Shown here: positions 1-8,257 of the stretch, piece after piece
Layout: each line of letters begins with the position of its first letter
Numbering within the stretch: the first letter of the stretch is position 1
Origin: Paludibacteraceae bacterium
Lineage (GTDB): Bacteria > Bacteroidota > Bacteroidia > Bacteroidales > Paludibacteraceae
Assembly: GCA_024401555.1 (NCBI GenBank)
Contig: JAKSKV010000008.1
Location: 1 to 64,000 of the forward strand
Length of the DNA stretch: 64,000 nucleotides
Reading direction: 5' to 3'
Notes under the pieces: generated by a model
Told to the model about the DNA's origin: nothing
What the model saw: the letters and a program-made list of their open reading frames with translations, nothing else
The model's database searches: none
Made by a program: the position numbers and the translations under genes

Positions 1-24
1 ATTTGATAATTTTAATTTTTAACC

Positions 25-45
25 GTCCACTATTTTTTAGTGGAC
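25..45. repeat. perfect 8-bp inverted repeat in AT-rich leader
   Basis: GTCCACTA at 25-32 and TAGTGGAC at 38-45 form a perfect stem around a five-T loop. It could be the terminator of a gene off the left edge or a protein-binding palindrome. The run of T lies in the loop and not after the stem, so it is a poor intrinsic terminator. The rest of 1-338 is very AT-rich, and apart from the small frame at 113-238 I see nothing else in it. Confidence 0.4.
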
Positions 46-112
46 ACTAGTGATAAAATATTACATAAAAGTATTAAAACACAATAAATACGATATTAAA
101 TATAAATAAGTT

Positions 113-238
113 ATGAAAAAATGGTCTAAAATCTTGTCTGTTGTTTCTGAAAAATTTATTTTTGCAACGGAAAGATTACGAGACGAATATCTAATCAGTG
201 CTTCTTTTCTTTTGAGTTTATCTCGGAATTATTGCTGA
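113..238 (+). CDS. possible 41-residue small protein upstream of traE
   Basis: An ATG at 113 opens a 41-codon frame ending at TGA 236-238. The product starts MKKWSKILSVVSEK, with a basic start, then a mixed hydrophobic segment and a Cys at the end. I do not recognise a family. It lies ahead of the tra promoter and could be the remnant of an earlier gene of the conjugative element. The region is AT-rich, so a chance frame is quite possible. No TAnnTTTG box is visible in front of it. Confidence 0.25.
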   Translation: MKKWSKILSVVSEKFIFATERLRDEYLISASFLLSLSRNYC

Positions 239-338
239 ATTTGGGAGTATGGTTGCTGCAAAAAGTGTGGTTTCTTCTCTTTTTCATTACTGATTTCGTT
301 GAAAAATTTAAAATTATTTCAAAAAATATTTGTAAATG

Positions 339-370
339 TTTGTTTTGTAAGAAAAACACATTTATATTTG
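339..370 (+). promoter_or_regulatory. Bacteroidetes-type promoter of the tra operon
   Basis: A -7 box TATATTTG lies at 363-370, with TTTG at 339-342 spaced by 20 bases (an alternative TTTG at 344-347 is 15 away). This fits the phylum consensus TTTG-N17-20-TAnnTTTG. Transcription would start near 376, about 30 bases before the traE ATG, so traE looks like the first gene of this operon. Confidence 0.6.
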
Positions 371-405
371 CAAGTGTAAAAAACACACAAATAAATTAAT
401 TATTT

Positions 406-708
406 ATGAAAAAAACAATTATTACACTCGGCCTAATGGCCAGTAACTTTGTGGTAGCCTTGGCTGCGGATTCTCAAAAAGGTCATCAAGCCTTGTCTCA
501 AGTGGAAACGGATATCAAGTCCTATTTCGAAATCGCGTGCGGTATCTTTTATGCGATCTGCGCTATTATGGCGCTGGTGGGAGCCTTCAAGGTCTATTCC
601 AAGTGGAGCAGTGGTGATCCTGATACGACCAAGGTGGCTGTGGGATGGTTTGGTTCTTTGATCTTCGTAGCAGTGGTAGTGACGTTGATTAAATCCTTCT
701 TCATTTAG
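406..708 (+). CDS. traE: conjugative transfer protein TraE (DUF4134), pilin-like
   Basis: This 100-residue protein has a signal-like N-terminus (MKKTIITLGLMASNF, cleavage plausible after about residue 21) and two hydrophobic helices at roughly 42-63 and 79-99. Small two-helix proteins at this position in Bacteroides conjugative transposons belong to the TraE/DUF4134 family and are thought to be the VirB2-like subunit of the mating channel. It is followed directly by traF and traG, the usual CTnDOT order. The family call rests on size, topology and position together. Confidence 0.8.
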   Translation: MKKTIITLGLMASNFVVALAADSQKGHQALSQVETDIKSYFEIACGIFYAICAIMALVGAFKVYSKWSSGDPDTTKVAVGWFGSLIFVAVVVTLIKSFFI

Positions 709-751
709 TCTTTTGTTTGCTTGGGTAGCCGGTATCGGTGTTTTTCGGTAG

Positions 752-1090
752 ATGGCGCTGTTTTATACGTGGTTTATGGATTATACTATCAACAAGGGAG
801 TGAATAGGCCTTTGGATTTTTATGGATTGAAGGAGACGTACATTTTTTACTTTGCAGGTGGAGTGACCTGCGCGATTGTCTCCTATTTCATTCTGCAGTT
901 CTTTATCGCTTGGGTGGCGATTCTTGTCGCGTTGCTTATTGCTGTGGCCTCCTATGCGGTGACCTATTACCTCAATGACAAGTATGGGGCAAATGGTCTC
1001 TCTAAAAGGATGGCGCAGAATGCTTGCCCGAAGAGAATTCAGTTAAAGCGTACTCGTAAACTCATTAGCAAAGGAGGTATCAAGCGATGA
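752..1090 (+). CDS. traF: conjugative transfer protein TraF (DUF4133), VirB3-like
   Basis: A 112-residue membrane protein with two closely spaced hydrophobic segments (about residues 28-68) and a basic C-terminal tail. Size, topology and position between traE and traG match the TraF/DUF4133 family, a VirB3-like component that in other type IV systems works with the VirB4 ATPase. Its stop codon overlaps the traG start by 4 bases (ATGA), which suggests translational coupling. A strong Shine-Dalgarno match AAGGAGG at 1071-1077 inside this gene serves traG. Confidence 0.8.
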   Translation: MALFYTWFMDYTINKGVNRPLDFYGLKETYIFYFAGGVTCAIVSYFILQFFIAWVAILVALLIAVASYAVTYYLNDKYGANGLSKRMAQNACPKRIQLKRTRKLISKGGIKR

Positions 1091-3603
1091 ATTTCAATGT
1101 GAAATCCAATGCGGTGGAGCATTGTTTCCCGTTGCTATCGTATGAGGAGGGTTTGTTGGTCTCCAAATCGGGAGACCTCACCTGCCTTTTCGAGCTGCAG
1201 TTGCCAGAGGTGTTCACCTCTTCGGATGGAGAGATAGATGCGATGAACGAGTGTTGGTGCCGAGCGGTGAGATCCTTGCCTGACTATTCGATTGTCCATA
1301 AACAGGATGTGTTTACCGACTCTATCTACGAGGATAGGCCTACTTCCGATAGTTTTTTGCAAATGGCCTCCGTGAGACACTTCCAAGGGAGGACAGTTTT
1401 GAATCATCGCTCGTTCCTCTATGTCACGCTCTCCACAAAGAATGGCATGAAAACCCCTGCTGCCGCCAATGCGATATTACGGAACCGTTTGGTGCCGAGG
1501 GAATCGTTGGACGCCACTCGGATAGATGCCTTCAATGACTGTGTCAATCAAATGGTGGCGATTCTGCGGTCGGGTGGTTTTGCTTGCCGTGAACTGACTG
1601 AGGATGAGGTGGTGGGAACGGAGGATCATTTCGGCATCATCGAGCAATACCTCACATTGAACTATACGGGTAAGAACGAAATCCTCTATGATTTGCACGT
1701 GAATGAGGACGACTTGATGGTGGGGGACCGCTATCTTTCCTGCTTCTCTTTGGGGGAGCTGACTCAATTGCCAAACGTCGTCTCCACAAGCAAGCGGAAC
1801 GAGAAGCTCTCTTCGGATGTCTCGACTTTGGCCAATTGCTTTTCGTATGAACTCTGTTTGAAATTACCCTTCAACCATATCTACAACCAGTACATTTTTG
1901 TGGATGATTCCAATGAGAATTTACGGGAGTTGGAGAAGCAAGGGCGTAAGATGGAGTCGCTCTCGGCGATATCGAGGGAGAATGCTATCAACAAGGAGTT
2001 TAACGATGACTATTTGAATCAGGCGCAGATCATGAAGGAGCATAGTATCCACGCTGCCTTTAATGTTATGGTGTGGGACGCTTCCTATACTCGTTTGCTG
2101 GAGAAAAATTCGCAGGTGGGAGGTGTGCTCTCCAACTTAGACTGCTCCGTGTCGAAAACCGAGGTGATTGTGCCCCATATTTTCTGGGCGGGCATACCCG
2201 GCGCCTCCGCCAACTATCCGGAGGAGATGAAATTTCTCACCTTCATTGCGCCGAGTGTCTGTTTTTTCAATATGGAGAGCAACTATCGGAACATTTCGGG
2301 AGAGAAGGGTTGGGGCTTGAAGCTGACGGACCGCATCAGTGGCGTACCTGTTCGTGTGGATCTCAGCGATGAACCTGTCAGAAGGGGGTGGGCCAGCGCC
2401 AAAAACAAATTCATATTAGGCCCCTCTGGATCCGGAAAATCCTTCTTCACGAATGTGATGATGGCGCAGAAATATGAACAGGGGGAGCATCTGGTCATTG
2501 TGGATGTCGGCGACTCGTACCTGGGGTTGTGCCAGCTGATTTCGGAACAGACCAATGGCGAAGATGGGGTATATTTTACCTACAAGGAGGATGAGCCGAT
2601 CGCATTCAACCCCTTTTATGTGGAGGATTATGTCTATACGGAGGAGAAGATGGTGCAGTTGCTGTCACTCATCTGCATCTTATGGAAGAACGAGCACGAA
2701 GAGATTTCCAAGGCGGAGGAGACTCATATTGAGACAGCCCTTAACTTTTATATAAAAATTATTCAGGAGCATCGGGAGATATTCCCTTGCTTCGACACCT
2801 TCTACGCCTTTCTGTCCGACCAGTTCAAGAGGTATATTTTAGAGAAATCGGTTAGAATAGAGAATTTCGACATCGACAATCTGATTCAGGTGTTGGCGCC
2901 CTATGCCAAAGGGGGAAAATATGACTATTTGCTGAACGCGAAAGATCGGGTGGATCTGCTTCATAAACGATTCATTGTTTTCGAGTTGGATAATATCAAG
3001 GACCACAAAGTGCTGTTCCCGATCGTGACCATCGTGTTGATGGATACCTATATCGCTAAAATGAGACGCTTGGCGCCTCATGAGCGGAAGGTGATCTTGA
3101 TCGAGGAGGCGTGGAAGGCGATCTCCAAGAGCGGTACGGCGGAGTTCATCAAGTATCTCTATAAGACCGTGCGTAAGCACAATGGAGAGGTGATGGTAGT
3201 TACCCAAGAGGTAGGGGATATCATTGGTAATGAGATCATCAAAGATGCGATCATCAACAATGCGGATGAGAAGATTTTGCTGGATCAAAGCAAATTTTTG
3301 AACCGATTCGATGAGATTCAGTCAACGTTGGCCCTTTCGGAGAAAGAGAAGGCGTTGGTGCTCTCCATCAACAGGGATTTGCAAAATAGTGGGACTCGCG
3401 CCAAGTACAAGGAGGTGTTCATCTCCTTCAATTCAGCCTTTTCCGCTGTGTATGGCGTGGAGGTGTCGCCTGAGGAGTATCTGACTTTTTCCACCACGAA
3501 GGAGGAGAAGGGAGTTGTATTGGAGTATGCCAAAGAGTTGGGGTCGATGCGGAAAGGAATTGAGAAGTATATTCAAGTTCATTTTAAAAAGAGTATTGTA
3601 TGA
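1087..3603 (+). CDS. traG: conjugation ATPase TraG (VirB4 family)
   Basis: This 838-residue ATPase is the energy-providing subunit of the type IV secretion channel. Walker A GPSGSGKS is at residues 445-452 and the Walker B strand with its acidic pair (VILIEEAW) at about 669-676, followed by conserved VirB4-type VTQE and ILLDQ segments near the C-terminus. Length and order match TraG of Bacteroides conjugative transposons. The start is fixed by AAGGAGG at 1071-1077, nine bases before the ATG. It overlaps traF at the start and traI at the end by 4 bases each. The reading frame is intact, so the ATPase could be functional. Confidence 0.93.
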   Translation: MNFNVKSNAVEHCFPLLSYEEGLLVSKSGDLTCLFELQLPEVFTSSDGEIDAMNECWCRAVRSLPDYSIVHKQDVFTDSIYEDRPTSDSFLQMASVRHFQGRTVLNHRSFLYVTLSTKNGMKTPAAANAILRNRLVPRESLDATRIDAFNDCVNQMVAILRSGGFACRELTEDEVVGTEDHFGIIEQYLTLNYTGKNEILYDLHVNEDDLMVGDRYLSCFSLGELTQLPNVVSTSKRNEKLSSDVSTLANCFSYELCLKLPFNHIYNQYIFVDDSNENLRELEKQGRKMESLSAISRENAINKEFNDDYLNQAQIMKEHSIHAAFNVMVWDASYTRLLEKNSQVGGVLSNLDCSVSKTEVIVPHIFWAGIPGASANYPEEMKFLTFIAPSVCFFNMESNYRNISGEKGWGLKLTDRISGVPVRVDLSDEPVRRGWASAKNKFILGPSGSGKSFFTNVMMAQKYEQGEHLVIVDVGDSYLGLCQLISEQTNGEDGVYFTYKEDEPIAFNPFYVEDYVYTEEKMVQLLSLICILWKNEHEEISKAEETHIETALNFYIKIIQEHREIFPCFDTFYAFLSDQFKRYILEKSVRIENFDIDNLIQVLAPYAKGGKYDYLLNAKDRVDLLHKRFIVFELDNIKDHKVLFPIVTIVLMDTYIAKMRRLAPHERKVILIEEAWKAISKSGTAEFIKYLYKTVRKHNGEVMVVTQEVGDIIGNEIIKDAIINNADEKILLDQSKFLNRFDEIQSTLALSEKEKALVLSINRDLQNSGTRAKYKEVFISFNSAFSAVYGVEVSPEEYLTFSTTKEEKGVVLEYAKELGSMRKGIEKYIQVHFKKSIV

Positions 3604-4262
3604 AAGATCTGAAATGGATCGTAACCGTATCCTTTATGTTCCTTTATCAGGCGGGTGCCTTCCCGCAGGGAGCCATGTTGGTGGAGGATCCCGCCTCCAT
3701 CGCACAGTCCGCCGCGCAATTTTGTGAGGAGATGACCGAGGCGGGCGACCAAAAAGCGACGCTCATTCAGCAGTTGAAACAGATGATACAGCAGGCTAAG
3801 TTGTTTAAAGACAATGCGGACAAGTACAAAAAGTGCATGAAGTGGGTGAAGAATGCGCGTGCGGCGATAGAGTTGTTGGATAAAGTAAATGCGCTGAAAG
3901 ACAATTACTCCGCCTTCTACGATATGGTGAGAAAGTGCGATTGGTTAAGCAAGAAGGAACGTAATAATTTGATTTACAATGCAAACTTGATTGTAACGGA
4001 ATCTTCCAGAATTTATGAGGAGGCCAAAATAATCGTGCGGGAGTTCACCGAGGAGGGCGACGCCGGGTTGAGTTCGTATGAACGAATCCAATTGTTGGAG
4101 CAGTCTGGGGCAAAGGTGGATGCTCTGAACGACAACCTGGATGTGATGCGGGTGTATACGGAGAGAACGGTCGAGGAGCGTCAATATTATGCGGATCTTC
4201 ATGCGGCCATGTACAACCAGTACGCTCCTTCGGATTGTCATGTGGAATATAGTGTAAAGTAA
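3600..4262 (+). CDS. traI: TraI-like periplasmic transfer protein (DUF4141)
   Basis: A 220-residue protein with an N-terminal signal-like hydrophobic segment (about residues 6-22) followed by a largely helical, charged region with coiled-coil character and several Cys (FCEEM, KYKKCMKW, KCDWL, SDCHV). In CTnDOT-type elements the gene after the VirB4 ATPase is a DUF4141 protein named TraI, considered VirB5-like. Helical content, secretion signal and position support that. It overlaps traG by 4 bases. Exact family membership would need a profile search. Confidence 0.7.
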   Translation: MKDLKWIVTVSFMFLYQAGAFPQGAMLVEDPASIAQSAAQFCEEMTEAGDQKATLIQQLKQMIQQAKLFKDNADKYKKCMKWVKNARAAIELLDKVNALKDNYSAFYDMVRKCDWLSKKERNNLIYNANLIVTESSRIYEEAKIIVREFTEEGDAGLSSYERIQLLEQSGAKVDALNDNLDVMRVYTERTVEERQYYADLHAAMYNQYAPSDCHVEYSVK

Positions 4263-4269
4263 AAAGAAT

Positions 4270-5301
4270 ATGGATAGTTTGGTTAGTGCGTTGACCTTTG
4301 AGTCGATTCCGAGTTTCGGAAATCGTTTGAACGAAATCTTGGGTTACTGTAAGGATGATTTGGGTAGTATCATGCATACCTCCATTTTGCTGTGTGGCCT
4401 ATTTTCCCTGTTGTATATCGGCAACATCGTGTGGCAAAGTTGGTGCAATGGAGGCTCCATAAACATATATGCGTTGTTTCGCCCGGTGGTGATTGTCTTG
4501 GTGATTTCGAATTTTACGCTGTTCGTGAATGTCTTGGACACGCTCTGCGGATGGGTGAACCAACCGACGCAAAGATTGGTTCGGGATTATGCAAGAAAGA
4601 ATCAATACTCCTATACCGTTGAGTATTTGAAAATGGTGAACAACATGATGTCGGAAGATAACCAGAAGGAGAAGGAGCAACCGGAGGTCGTGTTGAATGG
4701 GCCGAAACAAAAGAGTAGGTTGGGTTTTGGGGATAGCATACGGGAAAAAATGAATAGCTTGAAAAGGTGGGATGGCCCTCGGTGGTATGAAGCCATGGTC
4801 AACATGATGACGGAGATAATAGCGAAGCGAGTCGTGTCGCTTCTCTCCGTCGTGTCGCTTGTTTGCGCGATTGGTATTTTGGTGGTTGCCTTCACCTCAA
4901 AACTGATATTGATCTATTTAGGCCCTTTTGCCTTCGCGATGTCGCTGATTCCCTATTTTTCAAGGTCTGTGGCGAGTTGGATCGGACGGTACGTCACGGT
5001 GAGCCTATATGCGCCCTGTATCAATATCATCTGCTTCGCGATTTTGTGTATCCAGAATCATGCCATGCCTAATATGGGTGTGAAAGGTGGGCCGGAGATA
5101 GGGCTCGGCTATTTCTTAATTCTTACGTTTGCTTCCGCCTTTTCCTTCCTATCTGTTCCTTCTATCTCCAATTATGTGGTGGAGAGTTGTGGAGCCGGTG
5201 GCCTGACGGGTGAAGCCAGAGGGGTTGTTCAAAGGACAGCGGCTACTGCGTTGAGAATGGCTACAAAGGGGAAGATTCCTTCGGTATCAACCAAAAAATA
5301 A
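4270..5301 (+). CDS. traJ: polytopic transfer protein TraJ (VirB6-like)
   Basis: A 343-residue membrane protein with hydrophobic segments near residues 34-60, 72-95, 180-235, 245-265 and 268-300, separated by a hydrophilic loop at about 100-165. This polytopic pattern and the position after traI match TraJ of Bacteroides conjugative transposons, equivalent to VirB6/TrbL, which builds the inner-membrane part of the DNA path. The C-terminus (about 310-343) is basic and cytoplasmic-looking. It lies seven bases after traI in one operon. Confidence 0.82.
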   Translation: MDSLVSALTFESIPSFGNRLNEILGYCKDDLGSIMHTSILLCGLFSLLYIGNIVWQSWCNGGSINIYALFRPVVIVLVISNFTLFVNVLDTLCGWVNQPTQRLVRDYARKNQYSYTVEYLKMVNNMMSEDNQKEKEQPEVVLNGPKQKSRLGFGDSIREKMNSLKRWDGPRWYEAMVNMMTEIIAKRVVSLLSVVSLVCAIGILVVAFTSKLILIYLGPFAFAMSLIPYFSRSVASWIGRYVTVSLYAPCINIICFAILCIQNHAMPNMGVKGGPEIGLGYFLILTFASAFSFLSVPSISNYVVESCGAGGLTGEARGVVQRTAATALRMATKGKIPSVSTKK

Positions 5302-5313
5302 CAACGTGGAATT

Positions 5314-5937
5314 ATGTTGAAATCATTGACAAACATAGAGTCAGCATTCTCCCATGTCAGGTGGTTCCTGGTGTTATTATTTGGCTCTAATCTATTGGTG
5401 GCTTTGTGTGCCGTCGGATTCTCGTATCGTTTTAAAAGTCGACAATCCGACAAGATATACGCCCTTCAAGGCGAGGAGTCTGTGATGTGCGCGTTGAACC
5501 AAAACACGACGGAGAATCGCCCTGTGGAGGCGAAAACAGCGATAGAGACTTTCCATCGGCTCTTTTTCGAGATATATCCGTTGAACGAGCGGATCCAGTA
5601 TCAGATGGAGCGGGCGCTCTCCATGGCGGATAATTCCGCATACGAGATGTATGAGAATATGACGTTGAACGGCTTTTATCGTCAAGTGGTTGAGGCTGGT
5701 ATCGTGTGCCAGTACAGGTGTGATAGCGTTGTTACCGACTTCTCCCGCTACCCTTATGGGGCGGTTATGTATGGGAAGACGGCCATCGTGCGACGCTCTT
5801 CCACGACCATCAGGGAGTTGGTCACTTCTTGCGAACTTCGGAACTGCCCGCGTACGGAGGCGACTCCCAATGGATTTCTCATCGAGAATTTACATGTGAT
5901 CAGTAACCGTGATACGCAACTTAAATCCTTGTATTGA
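5314..5937 (+). CDS. traK: TraK (VirB8-like), first of two tandem copies
   Basis: This 207-residue bitopic protein has one transmembrane helix near residues 17-38 and a periplasmic domain. It has hallmarks of Bacteroides TraK: LTNIESAF at the start, ENRPVEA followed by a FHRLFF segment, DNSAYEMYENM, and the late LVTSCELRN and PNGFLIEN stretches. TraK is the VirB8-like scaffold of the inner-membrane complex. Its stop lies one base before the start of a second, diverged TraK-like gene, an arrangement I do not know from CTnDOT. Confidence 0.85.
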   Translation: MLKSLTNIESAFSHVRWFLVLLFGSNLLVALCAVGFSYRFKSRQSDKIYALQGEESVMCALNQNTTENRPVEAKTAIETFHRLFFEIYPLNERIQYQMERALSMADNSAYEMYENMTLNGFYRQVVEAGIVCQYRCDSVVTDFSRYPYGAVMYGKTAIVRRSSTTIRELVTSCELRNCPRTEATPNGFLIENLHVISNRDTQLKSLY

Positions 5938-5938
5938 A

Positions 5939-6619
5939 ATGAATGATATTCCGAAAACGTTTGGGTTGGTGAAACTATTGATGGGGGTGGTCACCCTTGT
6001 GGTGACAAGCGGAACAATATGGCTGTTGTACTCCATATTCGAATCCGCTGATAGGATGCGGGATTCCATATTTGTGGTTGATAGTAGGAACACGTTGAAA
6101 TTGGCTTTGGCGGAGAGTGTCGAGATCAACAGGGCGGCCGAGGCGGAGGCTCTTGTGAAACGGGTGCACGAACTGTTGTTTGTGCTCTCCCCAGATGTGG
6201 AATTTATCAATGACCACATTGAGAAGGTGCTCTATTTGTCGGGGAATAGTGTAAAGAACTATTGCAATTCGTTGAAGGAGAATGGCTATTACAACTCTTT
6301 GGTGGCGAATGGCGTCTCTACTGAATTTATGTGCGACAGTGTCTCGGTGGTGGCGGACGAACGCTATGATTATAAGGCCATTTTGTATGGAAAGACATCG
6401 ATGGTTTATAGCGATAAAATCGTCTTTAAATCGCTGCAAACGGAGTGCTATTTATACTCTTGCGAGAGGGATGAGTTGGATCCGCAAGGATTTGTCGTCG
6501 ATGATTGGCAATTGGTCCGATACGATGATTTAGGGGTGGTGGATCGTAGCCCCTATGAGGTGCGGTTGGCGGAAGATACCGTGTCGGTCCGACAAAGTGC
6601 TGATTCGGTAACGTATTGA
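5939..6619 (+). CDS. second, diverged TraK-like (VirB8-like) protein
   Basis: A protein of 226 residues from the ATG at 5939, one base after the upstream stop; an earlier in-frame start at 5909 would overlap traK. It has one transmembrane helix near residues 8-30. The domain order follows the preceding TraK: an acidic AEAEALVKRVHELLF segment matching EAKTAIETFHRLFF, then NSVKNYCNSLKENGYYN matching NSAYEMYENMTLNGFYR, then a CDSV motif, a YGKT motif, and DPQGFVVDDW matching TPNGFLIENL. The C-terminal tail of about 30 residues is extra. I infer an old tandem duplication, with the two products perhaps forming a hetero-oligomeric VirB8 layer. Confidence 0.7.
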   Translation: MNDIPKTFGLVKLLMGVVTLVVTSGTIWLLYSIFESADRMRDSIFVVDSRNTLKLALAESVEINRAAEAEALVKRVHELLFVLSPDVEFINDHIEKVLYLSGNSVKNYCNSLKENGYYNSLVANGVSTEFMCDSVSVVADERYDYKAILYGKTSMVYSDKIVFKSLQTECYLYSCERDELDPQGFVVDDWQLVRYDDLGVVDRSPYEVRLAEDTVSVRQSADSVTY

Positions 6620-6652
6620 ACGATTAAGATAAAAAGTGGTAAAAAGGAAAAT

Positions 6653-7045
6653 ATGGAAGAGTACGAAAATAGAGAAGAAAAGAGTGGTTCTGGCCAACAA
6701 TCGGAGAAGTATGCGCCATGGACTCAATACTATCACATGAAAAAGAGGGAGTATGGAGATCGGGTGGAAAATAGGTTAAACGCCATGCCGGTGGCGAAAC
6801 GTAGGAAATGGTTCGCGATCGTGTTTGGTTCGTTACTTGCCCTGCTTCTTTTCAATTTTATGCGTTGGGTGGGGAGAGACGCTACGGAGCGTCCGTCCGC
6901 CGTGGAAATGGTTGCAGATTCGGTTATTGATTGGAGCCAAGTGGATGTGGCGGATCTTTCCGTGCTGAATTTCGACTCCTTGGCAAAGGAGATGGGCCAG
7001 TGTGATTCGTTGGATGTTGAACCATATAAAATGTTGGGGAAATGA
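6653..7045 (+). CDS. TraL-like bitopic transfer protein
   Basis: A 130-residue protein with a charged cytoplasmic N-terminus (Glu/Lys/Gln-rich to about residue 55), a single transmembrane helix near 57-72, and an acidic periplasmic tail. The position between TraK and TraM, and the overlap of 4 bases with traM, match TraL (DUF3989) of CTnDOT-type elements. The acidic tail is longer than I expect for TraL, so the assignment rests mainly on position and topology. Confidence 0.5.
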   Translation: MEEYENREEKSGSGQQSEKYAPWTQYYHMKKREYGDRVENRLNAMPVAKRRKWFAIVFGSLLALLLFNFMRWVGRDATERPSAVEMVADSVIDWSQVDVADLSVLNFDSLAKEMGQCDSLDVEPYKMLGK

Positions 7046-8202
7046 CTGTACAAAAAGGAACAAGAGATAAACAAAAGGGTTTGATGCAGATGGGAGGTGT
7101 TTTTGTGTTCATTACGGTGATCGCCCTCTTCTTCATCTTGGATTTGGGTGACAAAGAGGAGCCGCAACGTGTTGCGGATGTGGCGGAGGAGGGGCTGAAC
7201 ACCAATTTGCCCGATCCGAATGATGTTTATCGTTCGGGGGGAAAGATGGAGGCTGTCAGGAAGGAACACGCCCGATTGGATGGTGAGATGAGTCAACGAA
7301 AGGCGCAGAACGCCTCTTTCGATATGTTGGCCTCGTTATGTGCGCCGCCTCGTGATGATGTCCAGGAGATTAGCAAGATCGATGTGGATGGTCTGTTGGC
7401 GAAAATAGAAAACGAAACAACTGAAAACGAAACAGGAGAATTTGTCAAGGAAGAGGCACCAGTTGTTCGTACATCGTCAAGGGGTAGATCCTGTAAAACA
7501 ACAATAAAAGAGAAGAGTCCGGAGGAGCTGATGACGGATTCGTTGGAGCGGGAAATGGAGCGGATAAAGATTTCATCGGCGAAAAGGAGGGTGCAGTGTG
7601 GATTGGGAACCAGAGAGGATACCCTCTTGTTAGGATTGGCGCATTCGCCTCAGAAGGTGGAGGCATCGGTGGCTCAGGTGGCTGCCCCAACTGTCTCGAA
7701 TAGGTCCACCCGCGGTTTCGCGCAAGTGGGAGCGGGAGGTCCCGTGAAGAGAGGCTCGGATATCTCTGCGGTCATCCATGGCGAACATCGAAATGTAAAG
7801 ACCTCCTCTCAGGTAATGTTGCATTTGGAGGAATCCATCTATATTGATGGCGAAGAGATTCCCGCTGCTACCATTCTGTATGGTACCACCACTTTTGGAG
7901 ATAGTCGTATCGATTTGAAAATCAACAATATAAAATATAAAAATAAAATTTATCCATTTCGGGGAACGGTTTACGACAATGATGGAGAAAGGGGGCTCTA
8001 CACGGGATGTAATTTGCTGAATGAGGCTGCCAAGGATGTCGCGTCAAGTTCCAACCGAAATAAGTCAGGATCAGCTTTTACTGTGGTTCCGGATCTGATT
8101 AGTCGTATTGCCGATAGAATGGAAGATGCAAAACAAAAGGCGATCAGAGTGGACCATGTTGATTTGCCGGCGAATCATAGGGTGACCATTAGAATGGAAT
8201 GA
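7042..8202 (+). CDS. traM: conjugative transfer protein TraM (VirB10-like)
   Basis: A 386-residue protein with a short cytoplasmic N-terminus, one transmembrane helix at about residues 16-34, a long polar linker with many Glu and Lys (about 40-230), and a folded C-terminal domain beginning near residue 245 (SDISAVIHGEH, then SIYIDGEEIPAATILYG). The C-terminal domain resembles the VirB10/TrbI-type fold of TraM (conjugative transposon TraM family), which spans the periplasm and links inner- and outer-membrane parts of the channel. It is coupled to the upstream gene by a 4-base overlap. Confidence 0.85.
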   Translation: MTVQKGTRDKQKGLMQMGGVFVFITVIALFFILDLGDKEEPQRVADVAEEGLNTNLPDPNDVYRSGGKMEAVRKEHARLDGEMSQRKAQNASFDMLASLCAPPRDDVQEISKIDVDGLLAKIENETTENETGEFVKEEAPVVRTSSRGRSCKTTIKEKSPEELMTDSLEREMERIKISSAKRRVQCGLGTREDTLLLGLAHSPQKVEASVAQVAAPTVSNRSTRGFAQVGAGGPVKRGSDISAVIHGEHRNVKTSSQVMLHLEESIYIDGEEIPAATILYGTTTFGDSRIDLKINNIKYKNKIYPFRGTVYDNDGERGLYTGCNLLNEAAKDVASSSNRNKSGSAFTVVPDLISRIADRMEDAKQKAIRVDHVDLPANHRVTIRME

Positions 8203-8257
8203 ATATGACCTTAACCTATCTGCTTTGTTTGCATAAATTATTAGATAGTTTAGCGTT

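Noticed and set aside
195..386. 63-codon minus-strand frame before traE
   Set aside because: It is Phe/Asn/Lys-rich as expected from AT-rich DNA and overlaps the tra promoter. No promoter or ribosome site supports it.
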